Assembly (NCBI RefSeq): GCF_018457165.1
Contig: NZ_JAFMNX010000006.1
Location: forward strand, 124,001-188,000
DNA length: 64,000 bases
Source of the DNA: Tianweitania aestuarii
GTDB taxonomy: Bacteria; Pseudomonadota; Alphaproteobacteria; Rhizobiales; Rhizobiaceae
Reading direction: 5' to 3'
Position numbers and translations under genes: made by a program. The notes beneath the pieces were generated by a model. It saw only the letters and a list, made by a program, of their open reading frames with translations. It ran no database searches and was not told where the DNA came from. Positions 27,819 through 36,646 of the stretch are shown one piece after another (positions within the stretch are counted from its first letter, which is position 1; every line of letters begins with the position of its first letter).

Positions 27819-28844
27819 ATGGCGTTGGCAAAGACGCTCGGATTGGAACGCATGGTCGATCGTCCTGAATCCGATCCTTACAAACTGTCCAATCCGCAGG
27901 TGTTTCTGGCATCCATGGTCGTCTTTCTGGCGATCGCGGGTTTTGTTGCCGTTATTCTGACCCGGCAGATCGCCACTGCCTTCCGCACCAATCCCGGTTT
28001 GAACGGGCTGATCCTGGGCGTGCTGGTTGTCGGCATCCTTCTTGCGCTTCTGCAGGTCATCCGGCTGTTTCGCGAAGTGCGCTGGGTCAAGAACTTCCGC
28101 GCTGGCAATGACAGCGGCGATCCCGTTCTTCTGGCGCCCATGCGCGCCCTGCTCAGCCGCTCCTCCACCATTGCGCTGACCACCAACTCCACCCGCGCCA
28201 TCCTCGATTCGATCGCCAACCGCTTGGATGAAAGCCGCGACATCTCGCGCTATCTCATCGGTTTGCTGGTGTTTCTCGGTCTGCTCGGAACTTTCTGGGG
28301 TCTGCTCGGCACGATCGGCTCGATCGGCCAGACGATCCAGTCGCTCGATCCGGGCACCGGCAGCACCAATGATGTGCTCAATTCCCTGAAGACAGGCCTG
28401 TCCGCGCCTTTGCAGGGCATGGGCACGGCCTTTTCGTCGAGCCTGTTCGGTCTTGCCGGCTCGCTCGTGCTCGGTTTCCTCGACCTTCAGGCCGGCCGCG
28501 CCCAGAACCGCTTCTACACCGAACTGGAAAACTGGCTGTCTTCGGTGACCGATCTCGAATCCACCCTGCCGATCGTCGACACCGCCTCGTCTTCCAGTTC
28601 CAGCGAAGAGTTGAAGCTGATGTCCGAGCGCCTGCGCGCCATGCAGGACAGTGGCGGGTCCAACCAGCGCGTCGCCGCAGCCATGGCCAATCTCGCCGAC
28701 GGCATTTCCGGTCTGGTCAAGAACATGCGCTCGGAACAGCAGATCATGCGCGATTGGGTGGAAGCGCAGGCCGAAGAACAAAAGGCCGTGCGCGCCACGC
28801 TCGACCGTCTCGCCAACACCTTGGCCGACAAAGAGCGCGGCTAG
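27819..28844 (+). CDS. MotA/TolQ/ExbB-type proton-channel protein
   Basis: This 341-residue inner-membrane protein has helices near residues 27-50 (FLASMVVFLAIAGFVAVIL), 60-85 (GLILGVLVVGILLALLQVI), 145-170 (YLIGLLVFLGLLGTFWGLL) and 205-230 (SSLFGLAGSLVLGFL). TFWGLLGTIGSIGQ is the MotA/TolQ/ExbB channel signature. The C terminus is helical and charged. It is followed four bases later by an OmpA-domain gene with a MotB-like helix, so the two probably form a peptidoglycan-anchored proton-driven complex. It is not the flagellar MotA: no fli/flg genes are nearby. Confidence 0.88.
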   Translation: MALAKTLGLERMVDRPESDPYKLSNPQVFLASMVVFLAIAGFVAVILTRQIATAFRTNPGLNGLILGVLVVGILLALLQVIRLFREVRWVKNFRAGNDSGDPVLLAPMRALLSRSSTIALTTNSTRAILDSIANRLDESRDISRYLIGLLVFLGLLGTFWGLLGTIGSIGQTIQSLDPGTGSTNDVLNSLKTGLSAPLQGMGTAFSSSLFGLAGSLVLGFLDLQAGRAQNRFYTELENWLSSVTDLESTLPIVDTASSSSSSEELKLMSERLRAMQDSGGSNQRVAAAMANLADGISGLVKNMRSEQQIMRDWVEAQAEEQKAVRATLDRLANTLADKERG

Positions 28845-28848
28845 GATC

Positions 28849-29880
28849 ATGGCGCTTGCTCGCGGCCGCCGCAGCCATCGTGGCGTTGATTACTGGCCGG
28901 GCTTCGTGGATGCCCTGTCCACCCTGCTGCTCGCCATCATGTTCCTCTTGTCGGTGTTCGTGCTGGCGCAGTTTCTTCTGTCGCGCGAAGTCAGCGGCCA
29001 GGACGAGGCGCTCACCCGCCTGAACTCGCAGATCAACGAGCTGACGCAGCTGCTGGCGCTCGAGCGCTCCAACAATCAGGACGCCGCCGACCAGCTGGCC
29101 GGTCTTCAGGCCTCGCTCAGCCAGGCCGAACAGGACCGCAGCCGGTTGCAGCAACTGCTCAATCAGGGCACCGGTGCCGACCAGGCAGCCGAAGCGCAGA
29201 TCGGATCGCTGACCGGCGAGCTGGAAGGCCAGCGCGAGATCAGCCAGCGGGCGCTCAGCCAGGTCGAACTGCTGAACCAGCAGATTTCGGCGCTGCGCAT
29301 GCAGATCGGCGCGCTGGAATCCGCTCTCGACGCATCCGAAACGCGCGACCGAGAATCCAACACCAAGATCGCCGATCTCGGCCGCCGCCTGAACGTGGCG
29401 CTCGCCCAGCGCGTGCAGGAACTGAACCGTTATCGCTCCGACTTCTTCGGCCGTTTGCGCGAAATCCTGTCGGACCGCGAAAACATCCGCATCGTCGGCG
29501 ACCGTTTCGTGTTCCAGTCGGAAGTGCTGTTCCCCGTCGGCGGCGACGAGATCAACCCAGCCGGCCAGAACGAAATGCAGAAACTCGCCCAGGCCATCAT
29601 CGAGCTGCAGCGCGAGATCCCGCCCGAAATCAACTGGGTGCTGCGCGTCGACGGCCATACCGACGACCGTCCTTTGTCCGGCACCGGCCGCTTTCGCGAC
29701 AATTGGGAGCTCTCCTCCGCCCGCGCGACCTCCGTCGTAAAATACCTCATCTCCCAAGGCGTCCCCGCCAACCGCCTCGTCGCCGCCGGCTTCGGCGAAT
29801 ACCAACCGCTCGATCCCGCCGACACGCCGGAAGCGCGGGATCGGAACAGGCGCATCGAGCTCAAGCTGACGGAGCGGTGA
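28849..29880 (+). CDS. MotB-like/OmpA-domain peptidoglycan-binding partner
   Basis: This 343-residue protein has a short basic N terminus and a single membrane helix, GFVDALSTLLLAIMFLLSVF, with Asp21 where MotB carries its proton-binding Asp. A long coiled coil follows (about residues 45-190, heptads rich in Leu, Gln and Glu). The C-terminal OmpA-like domain contains LRVDGHTDDRPL and ELSSARATSVVKYLISQGV, which binds peptidoglycan. Together with the preceding channel gene it forms a stator-like unit. The target of the force is unknown. Confidence 0.88.
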   Translation: MALARGRRSHRGVDYWPGFVDALSTLLLAIMFLLSVFVLAQFLLSREVSGQDEALTRLNSQINELTQLLALERSNNQDAADQLAGLQASLSQAEQDRSRLQQLLNQGTGADQAAEAQIGSLTGELEGQREISQRALSQVELLNQQISALRMQIGALESALDASETRDRESNTKIADLGRRLNVALAQRVQELNRYRSDFFGRLREILSDRENIRIVGDRFVFQSEVLFPVGGDEINPAGQNEMQKLAQAIIELQREIPPEINWVLRVDGHTDDRPLSGTGRFRDNWELSSARATSVVKYLISQGVPANRLVAAGFGEYQPLDPADTPEARDRNRRIELKLTER

Positions 29881-30018
29881 GTAGCAGTTGCCGTCTCCAT
29901 ATGAAGCGGCCTTTACGCAGCGTTAAACTCCCTCTCCCCAGATAGACGCATTGAGCGCTGTCGGAAGGGTGCGATCATTCATCGTCGTTTCGTTATCTGG
30001 ACATCCATTCTGCTGGCG

Positions 30019-31551
30019 GTGCTCGCAATCACTTTGCCGATGGTTGCCATTGCGATCTATGCGCGCGTCCAGTCCGTGGCCGATGAGCGCGATCATCTCC
30101 GCGATTATGCAAACTGGACCCTGGAAAGAGCGCAGCTGAGCGTCGATGCAGCCGACGAGACGTTCAAGCAGCTTGCAACCGAACAATGGAACAGCTGTAG
30201 CGACGCGCATATCGACCGCATGCGCGAGCTCGTGGTCAATTCCCGCTTCATCGATGGCCTTGGCTACCTTGTTGATGGCCGGATTGCCTGCGCGAGCTGG
30301 GGCCGCTCGACCGGCACGGTTTCAATCGGCGCCGCGAGCAGCCTGTTGTCCGACGGAACAAGCCTTCATCTCGACGCACGCTCGCAGATGATCGGCCCGA
30401 CCGCCATGGTCGCCCTGTCGCGCGGCAGCTATGTCATCTTCGTGCATCGCGACCGGCTGGTCGATGTTCTGACTGAAGACGCCATGACGCTCGGGCTTAC
30501 AACACGCGAAGGCGCGCTGATCGCTATCAAGAGTGGCCTTCCTGGATCAATGCAGGAAGGGAGGGTCCCTCCGAGCTCCCCCAACGACATTCGTGCTACC
30601 GTTCAAGACGCCGATTTCGAAGCATTCGGCATCGCCGACACCGCCCAGATCCAGCAAAGGCTGATGAAGCACCTGTGGTTGCTGGCTCCCTTGGCCGCTT
30701 TGACCTCGGCAATTCTCATCGCCTTGATCATCTGGGTGTCGCGCCAGCGCATGTCGCCGCGCTCCGAGCTTCAGCTCGGCTTGAAGCGCAACGAATTCAT
30801 CGCCGTGTATCAACCCATCATCGAGCTTGCGTCCGGCCGCTGCATCGGTGCGGAGGCGCTTGCCAGATGGCACCGTCCAGGCGGCGCGGCGATCTCGCCC
30901 GACGTCTTCATCCCCTTGGCGGAAGACAACAACCTCATCGAACAGCTGACCGAACGGATCATCCGCGTTTCGGCCGGCGAGCTTGGCCCCCTGCTGCGCG
31001 GGAACAAAGACCTCCACATCTCGATCAACCTGTCATCGGCCGACATGGCCAGCGGACACTTTCTTCGCGTTCTCCAAGAAGTTCTGCCGCAAGCAGGCAT
31101 CGCGCCGGCACAGATCTGGCTTGAAGCCACCGAACGCAGCTTTATCGATGTGGAAAGAGCGCGCACGATCCTCGATCAGGCCCGCGCGCGCGGTCACCCC
31201 GTCGCGATCGACGATTTCGGAACGGGTTACTCCAACCTGTCACTTCTCGAAGCCCTGCCGCTCGACACGCTGAAGATCGACAAGTCCTTTGTTGCCGCCA
31301 TCGGCCAGGACGCCAGCACCAGCGTTGTTGTCGCCCACATCATCAGCATGGCCAACAATCTCGGCCTCGCCATTGTCGCCGAGGGCGTGGAAACCCGCGA
31401 ACAGGAAAGCTACCTCGTGCATGCGCAAGCCCGCTATGCGCAAGGCTGGCTCTATGCTCGGCCCATGTCGGCCGAAAAGTTCACTTCCTTCCTGCAAGAC
31501 AATGCCCGGACCGATGCGCAAACCTTGACGCCCGCCCCCGGGACGGTCTGA
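30019..31551 (+). CDS. CSS-motif/EAL-domain cyclic-di-GMP phosphodiesterase
   Basis: This is a membrane sensor with a cytoplasmic EAL domain of about 240 residues. EAL signatures are IGAEALARWHRP, the DDFGTGYSNLSLLEALPLDTLKIDK block and VAEGVET, so catalysis is plausible. The periplasmic part, between helices near residues 1-15 and 215-235, has CxxD and later Cys residues like CSS-motif sensors. The only canonical start in this frame, a GTG, falls inside the first membrane helix. Upstream codons in the same frame extend it (about 29974 onward, HRRFVIWTSILLAVLA), so the real start is probably earlier with a rare codon, or the frame is shifted. Confidence 0.85.
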   Translation: MLAITLPMVAIAIYARVQSVADERDHLRDYANWTLERAQLSVDAADETFKQLATEQWNSCSDAHIDRMRELVVNSRFIDGLGYLVDGRIACASWGRSTGTVSIGAASSLLSDGTSLHLDARSQMIGPTAMVALSRGSYVIFVHRDRLVDVLTEDAMTLGLTTREGALIAIKSGLPGSMQEGRVPPSSPNDIRATVQDADFEAFGIADTAQIQQRLMKHLWLLAPLAALTSAILIALIIWVSRQRMSPRSELQLGLKRNEFIAVYQPIIELASGRCIGAEALARWHRPGGAAISPDVFIPLAEDNNLIEQLTERIIRVSAGELGPLLRGNKDLHISINLSSADMASGHFLRVLQEVLPQAGIAPAQIWLEATERSFIDVERARTILDQARARGHPVAIDDFGTGYSNLSLLEALPLDTLKIDKSFVAAIGQDASTSVVVAHIISMANNLGLAIVAEGVETREQESYLVHAQARYAQGWLYARPMSAEKFTSFLQDNARTDAQTLTPAPGTV

Positions 31552-31650
31552 ACGCCAAGCTCTTTCCGCAACACCGTCACAAGAGCGGTTCAACCAAGCC
31601 GCCTTGTGCGCTAAGCAGGCTCGTCAGCCCAATCCAGGATCCCGCCCCCT

Positions 31651-33132
31651 ATGTCCTTCCAGAAACTCGACGACCTGAACCGCCGCCTCGAAGCCTTCAG
31701 CCATGCCTTGTCGATCCTCGGCGTGGACGAAGCCGTGTCGATGGCGACAGGTGGTGGTGAGGCGCGGGCGGAATCGATGTCGGCGCTGGCCGGCATGCAG
31801 CATCGCCAGGCATCCGCCCCCGAAATCGCCGAATGGATCGATGCCGCCGAGCGCGAGGATCTCGACGACGAACAAAAGGCCGCCGTGCGCGAGTTTAAGC
31901 GGCAATATGTCAACCTCACCTGCCTGCCCGCCGAGTTCGTGGAAAAACAGATGCGCACCCGCCTGCGCTCCGAGCAGCTGTGGCGCGATCTGCGGGCCAA
32001 GAACGATTGGGCGTCCTTCGAGCCGGCGCTTGACGGCGTGATCCAGATGGTGCGCGAAGAAGCCGCAATGCGCGCCGACGTGCTGAAGCTCGATCCCTAT
32101 GATGCCCTGCTCGAGCAATACGATCCCGGCACACGCGCCGCGACGATCGCGCCCGTATTCGATGATCTGAAGACTTTTCTCGTTGATTTCGTGCCCCGCG
32201 CCCTGGCCGTTCAAGAGGAAAAGCGCGCGAAGCGTCCGTTGAAGGCGCTGTCCGGCTCCTATCCCATCGAGCGCCAGCGCGAGCTTGGCCTCACCCTGAT
32301 GCAGGCGGTGGGCTTCGATCTCACTCATGGCAGCCTCGCTGTATCGCATCACCCCTTCTGCGGCGGCGTGCCGACCGATGTGCGCATCACCACGCGCTAC
32401 AAGACCACCGAGTTTCTCTCGTCGCTGATGGGCGTGCTGCACGAAACCGGCCATGCGCTGTACGAGCAGAACCTGCCGAAGCAATGGGCGCACTGGCCGC
32501 TCGGCAAGGCGCGCGGCATGGCCGTGCATGAAAGCCAGAGCCTGTTCGTGGAAAAGCAGCTCGGGTGCAATCCCGCCTTCTGGACCTGGGCGCTGCCGAT
32601 CGTGGAACAGCACCTCGGCGAAGACTGGGCGATCGACGACATCTTGCCCCATGTCCACCATGTCGAACGTGGTCTGATCCGCGTCGACGCCGATGAAGTC
32701 ACCTATCCCCTCCACATCATCCTGCGCTTCGAAATGGAGCAGGAGCTTGTGGCCGGCCGTTTGCAGACCCGCGACATTCCGCAAGCCTGGGACGCGCGCA
32801 TGAAGGACACACTCGGCCTGTCCACGATCGATTCACCCGGCGATGGTCCGATGCAGGACGTGCATTGGCCGGCCGGCCTGTTCGGCTATTTCCCGTCTTA
32901 TTCGCTGGGCGCCATGATGGCCGCGCAGCAGTGGGCGACGATTGCCGAAACGATGCCGGACATCGACGCCGATCTGGCCGAAGGCCGCTTCGAGCGCGTC
33001 AACGACTGGCGCCGCGACAACATCTGGAGCCAGGGTTCGCGCTGGTCGACGCCCGAGCTGATGCAGCGCGCCACCGGCTCGCCCCTCGACGCCACCCACT
33101 TCAAGCGCCATCTGGAAGCCCGCTACGGCTAA
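31651..33132 (+). CDS. M32-family carboxypeptidase (Taq type)
   Basis: This cytoplasmic metallocarboxypeptidase has 493 residues. The zinc motif HETGH lies in LMGVLHETGHALYEQNLP near residue 263, with the downstream Glu in GMAVHESQSLFVEKQLG. The DVRITTRY and YPSYSLGAMMAAQQW-like segments (here FPSYSLGAMMAAQQW) are characteristic of the family. No signal peptide is seen. It stands alone between the EAL gene and yebC. Confidence 0.95.
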   Translation: MSFQKLDDLNRRLEAFSHALSILGVDEAVSMATGGGEARAESMSALAGMQHRQASAPEIAEWIDAAEREDLDDEQKAAVREFKRQYVNLTCLPAEFVEKQMRTRLRSEQLWRDLRAKNDWASFEPALDGVIQMVREEAAMRADVLKLDPYDALLEQYDPGTRAATIAPVFDDLKTFLVDFVPRALAVQEEKRAKRPLKALSGSYPIERQRELGLTLMQAVGFDLTHGSLAVSHHPFCGGVPTDVRITTRYKTTEFLSSLMGVLHETGHALYEQNLPKQWAHWPLGKARGMAVHESQSLFVEKQLGCNPAFWTWALPIVEQHLGEDWAIDDILPHVHHVERGLIRVDADEVTYPLHIILRFEMEQELVAGRLQTRDIPQAWDARMKDTLGLSTIDSPGDGPMQDVHWPAGLFGYFPSYSLGAMMAAQQWATIAETMPDIDADLAEGRFERVNDWRRDNIWSQGSRWSTPELMQRATGSPLDATHFKRHLEARYG

Positions 33133-33223
33133 GCCGCGCGCTGGATTTTGTCGGGAAATCCCATTATAAACCGCCAACTCCGAAAACCCGACACTTTTTG
33201 ATCTTCGATCCCGCAGAGGTACT

Positions 33224-33973
33224 ATGGCTGGCCATTCACAATTCAAGAACATCATGCATCGCAAGGGCCGCCAGGATGCGGTTCGCTCCAAGATGTTCTC
33301 GAAGCTTGCCCGCGAAATTACAGTTGCCGCTAAAGCGGGACTGCCCGACCCGGACATGAACCCGCGCCTGCGTCTGGCCGTCCAGAACGCCAAGGCTGTG
33401 TCGATGCCCAAGGACAACATCGCCCGCGCGATCGCCAAGGCATCCGGCGGCGATGCCGAGAACTACGAAGAAGTCCGCTACGAGGGTTACGGCCCCGGCG
33501 GCGTTGCGCTGATCGTGGAAGCGCTTACCGACAATCGCAACCGCACGGCGGCCAATGTCCGCGCAGCCTTCACCAAGGCCGGCGGTGCGCTGGGTGAAAC
33601 CGGTTCCGTGTCCTTTATGTGGGACCGCACCGGCGAAATCACCTATCCGGCCAAGGTCGGCGACGCCGACAAGGTTATGGAAGCCGCCATAGAAGCCGGT
33701 GCCGAAGATGTCGCCAGCGACGAAGAAGGCCACACCATCCTGTGCGCCTTCGAGGATCTGGGCGACGTGTCGTCCGCTCTTGAAAAGTCGCTCGGCGAAG
33801 CCGACTCCGTCAAGACGATCTGGAAGCCGCAGAACAACGTGCCGGTGGACGAGGATCGCGCCCAGTCGATCCTGAAGCTCGTCAACACGCTCGAAGACGA
33901 CGACGACGTGCAGAACGTCTATGTCAACTTCGAGGTCGACCAAGAAACCATGGCCAAGCTCAGCGCCGCCTGA
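33224..33973 (+). CDS. yebC: YebC/PmpR-family translation or DNA-binding regulator
   Basis: This 249-residue protein begins [19 protein letters not shown], the invariant YebC opening. The family has been described as transcriptional regulators and, more recently, as factors helping ribosomes at proline-rich motifs; which applies here is open. The central segments [20 protein letters not shown] and [11 protein letters not shown] are conserved. In many relatives yebC adjoins ruvC; here it is about 10 kb away. A terminator follows directly. Confidence 0.95.
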   Translation: MAGHSQFKNIMHRKGRQDAVRSKMFSKLAREITVAAKAGLPDPDMNPRLRLAVQNAKAVSMPKDNIARAIAKASGGDAENYEEVRYEGYGPGGVALIVEALTDNRNRTAANVRAAFTKAGGALGETGSVSFMWDRTGEITYPAKVGDADKVMEAAIEAGAEDVASDEEGHTILCAFEDLGDVSSALEKSLGEADSVKTIWKPQNNVPVDEDRAQSILKLVNTLEDDDDVQNVYVNFEVDQETMAKLSAA

Positions 33974-33978
33974 GTCAC

Positions 33979-34004
33979 AAGCGCGGCGACCCGCCCGCGC
34001 TTTT
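33979..34004 (+). terminator. intrinsic terminator of yebC
   Basis: The stem AAGCGCGG/CCGCGCTT with an eight-base loop is followed by TTTT. It lies six bases past the stop codon. Confidence 0.8.
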
Positions 34005-34012
34005 CACTTATC

Positions 34013-34048
34013 GGCTGCACGCAAGGTCCATGGATCCTGCGTGCAGCC
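34013..34048. repeat. 36-base near-perfect palindrome between convergent genes
   Basis: GGCTGCACGCA and TGCGTGCAGCC form an 11-base perfect stem around a loop that is itself partly palindromic (TCCATGGA). It lies between convergent yebC and the quinone oxidoreductase, with no T tract. It may act as a bidirectional transcript barrier or exonuclease block. Confidence 0.8.
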
Positions 34049-34091
34049 TGCCTCGCTCAGAAACGGCTGTTGACCATCCGCACTTGCGCGA

Positions 34092-35111
34092 TCACGCCCA
34101 GCCTTCCAGCACAACCTTGCCCCGCATGGCCGCGCTTTCAACGAGCGCATGTGCCTTTTTGAGATTGGCGACATTGATCGGCGACAGGTGCTCGGTCAGC
34201 GTGGTTCTGATGCGACCCGCATCCACCATCTCAGCCACCTCGTTCAGCAGCGCGCCCTGGGCGCCGATATCGACCGTCTCGAAGATCGGCCGCGTAAACA
34301 TCAGCTCCCAATGAACCGACACGGATTTGCGCTTGAAGGGAACGATGTCCACCACCTTCGGATCATCGATCAACGCAAACCGGCCTTGCGGCGCGATCGC
34401 TTCGGCGATGTCGGCCATGTGGCGGTCCGTATGCGTCGTCGAGAACACAAAGCCGGGCGCGCCGATGCCGAGCTCTGCGATCTGCGGCGCCAGGGGCTTG
34501 GAATGGTCGATCACGTGATGAGCGCCCATCTCACGCGCCCAGTTCTGCGTTTCGGTGCGTGATGCGGTAGCGATCACGGTCAGGTCGGTCAGCTGCCGGG
34601 CAAGCTGGATGGCGATCGAGCCCACGCCGCCGGCACCGCCGATGATCACAATGGCGTTGGCGGCACCGGGCACGGCCTTGCGCACATCCAGGCGATCGAA
34701 CAGGGCCTCCCATGCGGTGATCGAGGTCAAGGGCAAGGCGGCGGCCTGCGCCCAGTTCAAGGACTGCGGCTTGTGCCCGACAATACGCTCGTCGACGAGA
34801 TGGAACTGCGCGTTGGTTCCGGGCCGGATCAGACTGCCGGCATAGAACACCTCGTCGCCCGGTTGAAACGAACCCGCTTGCGGCCCCACGGCTTCGACGA
34901 TCCCGCTGGCATCCCAGCCGAGAACGCGCACGTCATCGTCGCCAAGCGGCCCACTGCTTGCACGGATTTTCATATCCACCGGATTGACGGAAACGGCCTT
35001 GATCGAAACCAGCAAGTCGCGACCCTCCGGCTTCGGTGTTTCCCGCTCGATCTCGATCAGGGATTCGGCGGCCTCGATCGGACCTGGATTTTTATAGGCG
35101 ATAACACGCAT
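34092..35111 (-). CDS. zinc-independent quinone oxidoreductase-like alcohol dehydrogenase
   Basis: This 339-residue medium-chain reductase has a GroES-like N-terminal domain (VSVNPVDMKIRASSG, GWDASGIVEAVG) and a Rossmann domain with IIGGAGGVGSIAIQLARQL as the NADPH loop. The zinc-binding Cys cluster of alcohol dehydrogenases is absent, placing it with QOR/ZTA1-type quinone reductases. It is divergently transcribed from an HxlR-type regulator 107 bases away, a common pairing in which the regulator senses electrophiles or quinones and controls the reductase. Confidence 0.9.
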   Translation of the reverse strand: MRVIAYKNPGPIEAAESLIEIERETPKPEGRDLLVSIKAVSVNPVDMKIRASSGPLGDDDVRVLGWDASGIVEAVGPQAGSFQPGDEVFYAGSLIRPGTNAQFHLVDERIVGHKPQSLNWAQAAALPLTSITAWEALFDRLDVRKAVPGAANAIVIIGGAGGVGSIAIQLARQLTDLTVIATASRTETQNWAREMGAHHVIDHSKPLAPQIAELGIGAPGFVFSTTHTDRHMADIAEAIAPQGRFALIDDPKVVDIVPFKRKSVSVHWELMFTRPIFETVDIGAQGALLNEVAEMVDAGRIRTTLTEHLSPINVANLKKAHALVESAAMRGKVVLEGWA

Positions 35112-35218
35112 GGCTTGCTCCTGTTATGGTGTGCTTATCTAACAATAGAGGATGTTGCCTGTCATACGCACAAGGATTACCCTTAGTATGGAAAAGGAAC
35201 CGTGCCGGAGTGTCCCCT

Positions 35219-35578
35219 ATGGCGAAAGCGCGTCATTCTCGTTTGGATTGCGATCCCGGTTGTTCGGTTGAAGCTGCGATCAGCCTGATCGACGGCAAAT
35301 GGAAGTGTGTCATCCTTTATCATCTGCAAGATGGCACCAAGCGCTTCAACGAACTGCGCCGCAAGATACCAGCCGTAACCCAGCGCATGCTGACCAATCA
35401 GTTGCGGGAATTGGAGCTGGATGGCCTGGTTGATCGTGTTGTTTACGCGCAGGTTCCGCCGAAGGTGGAGTACAGCCTGTCCGAACGTGGCCGCAGCCTG
35501 CTCCCGATCATCGATGCGCTGAAGAACTGGGGCGACGAAAACATCGCCTTGTTCAACAAACGCTTGGAGGCGGCTTGA
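35219..35578 (+). CDS. HxlR-family transcriptional regulator
   Basis: This 119-residue winged-helix regulator has the HxlR signature LDCDPGCSVEAAISLIDGKW near the N terminus, DGTKRFNELRRKIPAVTQRM as recognition region and VEYSLSERGRSLLPII in the wing. Cys residues in CDPGC could be the redox or electrophile sensor, as known for HypR/YodB relatives. The ATG with CGGAG upstream is preferred over an upstream start. It probably controls the divergent oxidoreductase. Confidence 0.92.
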   Translation: MAKARHSRLDCDPGCSVEAAISLIDGKWKCVILYHLQDGTKRFNELRRKIPAVTQRMLTNQLRELELDGLVDRVVYAQVPPKVEYSLSERGRSLLPIIDALKNWGDENIALFNKRLEAA

Positions 35579-35639
35579 ACACGCAACGCGTCGGCTCTGA
35601 CAAACGAGCTGTCTTTAGGCTTCTTCCGTTCGTGACCTG

Positions 35640-35990
35640 AGCCGGGGACAGGAAACGACGCTTAGTGGAGCTAAGCCTTTGCCATCGTTGATCCCCTGCG
35701 ACGAACAACCAAAATCTTGTCCACGCCTTCCAGCCCTCCCCTATCCTCCACCCATCGCCCTCACGGGAACTCTGGTGCGCACCGGGGATCAGAGGAGGGC
35801 GGCGGTGTCCGGGTTGGTTGAACTACGGTAGTTCGACTTGGAGGGTAATCAGTCCCTCCCCAAACCCGGACCCTGTGCTGGTCAGTGCGGGAGCACTTGG
35901 TGAGGTGGCGACTAGTCTGCACCGAGCCCGCCCACCGGCATTGGGGTGAAAGCACCGACGGACGCGAGATCTCCGCGCCGTATCTAAAAT
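35640..35990. other. multi-hairpin noncoding region, unassigned
   Basis: The 585 bases between the HxlR gene and the rpmE terminator contain no convincing gene but much secondary structure. A three-way junction is closed by TCCGGGTT (35808-35815) and AACCCGGA (35863-35870). It encloses two hairpins, GAACTA/TAGTTC and GGAGGG/CCCTCC. A nested hairpin sits at about 35643-35697 (CTTAG/CTAAG inside AACGA/TCGTT and GGGGA/TCCCC). The palindrome GGTGCGCACC is at 35774-35783, and GTGC/GCAC follows at about 35885. The rest, about 35991-36163, shows nothing recognisable. This could be a structured RNA or a dispersed repeat; strand is unknown. Confidence 0.55.
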
Positions 35991-36163
35991 CATCAAGGCG
36001 CGGGGTTTCGCGTCCGCTTCCCAAGCTCAGACGCGCGGGAAGGCGAACCCGTATGAACAGCCAAGCGGCATCAAAACAGGACAACGATCCTGTGTTCTTT
36101 GAACGATCCAAAAACGCACCAGAGCGCGGAAACGCAGGCGGTCCAAAGTTTCGGGCATAAACA

Positions 36164-36194
36164 AAAACGCCGCTGCGAGTGGCAACGGCGTTTT
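36164..36194 (-). terminator. intrinsic terminator of rpmE
   Basis: The stem AAAACGCCG/CGGCGTTTT has a 13-base loop and is followed on the minus strand by T residues. It lies 22 bases after the rpmE stop. Confidence 0.9.
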
Positions 36195-36215
36195 GAAATT
36201 TGATAGGCCGGCAGA

Positions 36216-36437
36216 TTAGATGCCGAGGCCTTCGTAGCGCTTCTTGAACTTCGACAGGCGACCGCCGCGATCGAGCAGGGTCTGCGTGCCGCCCGTCCAG
36301 GCCGGATGGGTGGTCGGATCGATGTCGAGGTTCATCGTGTCGCCGGCTGCACCCCAAGTGGACTTGGTCTGGTATTCGGTGCCGTCGGTCATCACGACCT
36401 TGATCGTGTGGTAGTCGGGATGAATGCTGTCTTTCAT
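36216..36437 (-). CDS. rpmE: 50S ribosomal protein L31
   Basis: L31 bridges the ribosomal subunits. The 73-residue protein starts [19 protein letters not shown] and contains [22 protein letters not shown], diagnostic for L31. The Cys residues of the zinc-binding form are absent, so this is a C-minus type that needs no zinc. It is divergent from the ABC exporter. Confidence 0.97.
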   Translation of the reverse strand: MKDSIHPDYHTIKVVMTDGTEYQTKSTWGAAGDTMNLDIDPTTHPAWTGGTQTLLDRGGRLSKFKKRYEGLGI

Positions 36438-36646
36438 GGCGCTTGTCCTGGTTCAAACTGGGCTTGCGCCGGACCAGATGCGAGAAGCTCGCTTCGGCCC
36501 TGCGGCGATGTCACCCGTTCCTAAAACTTGAAGCCGCAGCGAATGACCGCTACGGCTTCATAAAGGGTCGGCGAGCCTATACATCAGCCTCAACCCAAGC
36601 ACAAGGCCGGCCCGTATGCGTTCGGCCGGTTAGCCAGGAGTTCAAA

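Noticed and set aside
27819-29880. Zorya anti-phage system
   Set aside because: The ZorA/ZorB-like pair is present, but no ZorC, ZorD or ZorE gene is nearby, the MotA-like protein lacks the long ZorA tail, and neighbours are housekeeping genes.
35761-36456. 231-codon minus-strand frame overlapping rpmE and the structured region
   Set aside because: It runs over the certain rpmE gene in another frame and over palindromic noncoding sequence, and its residues are Arg/Pro/Ser noise.
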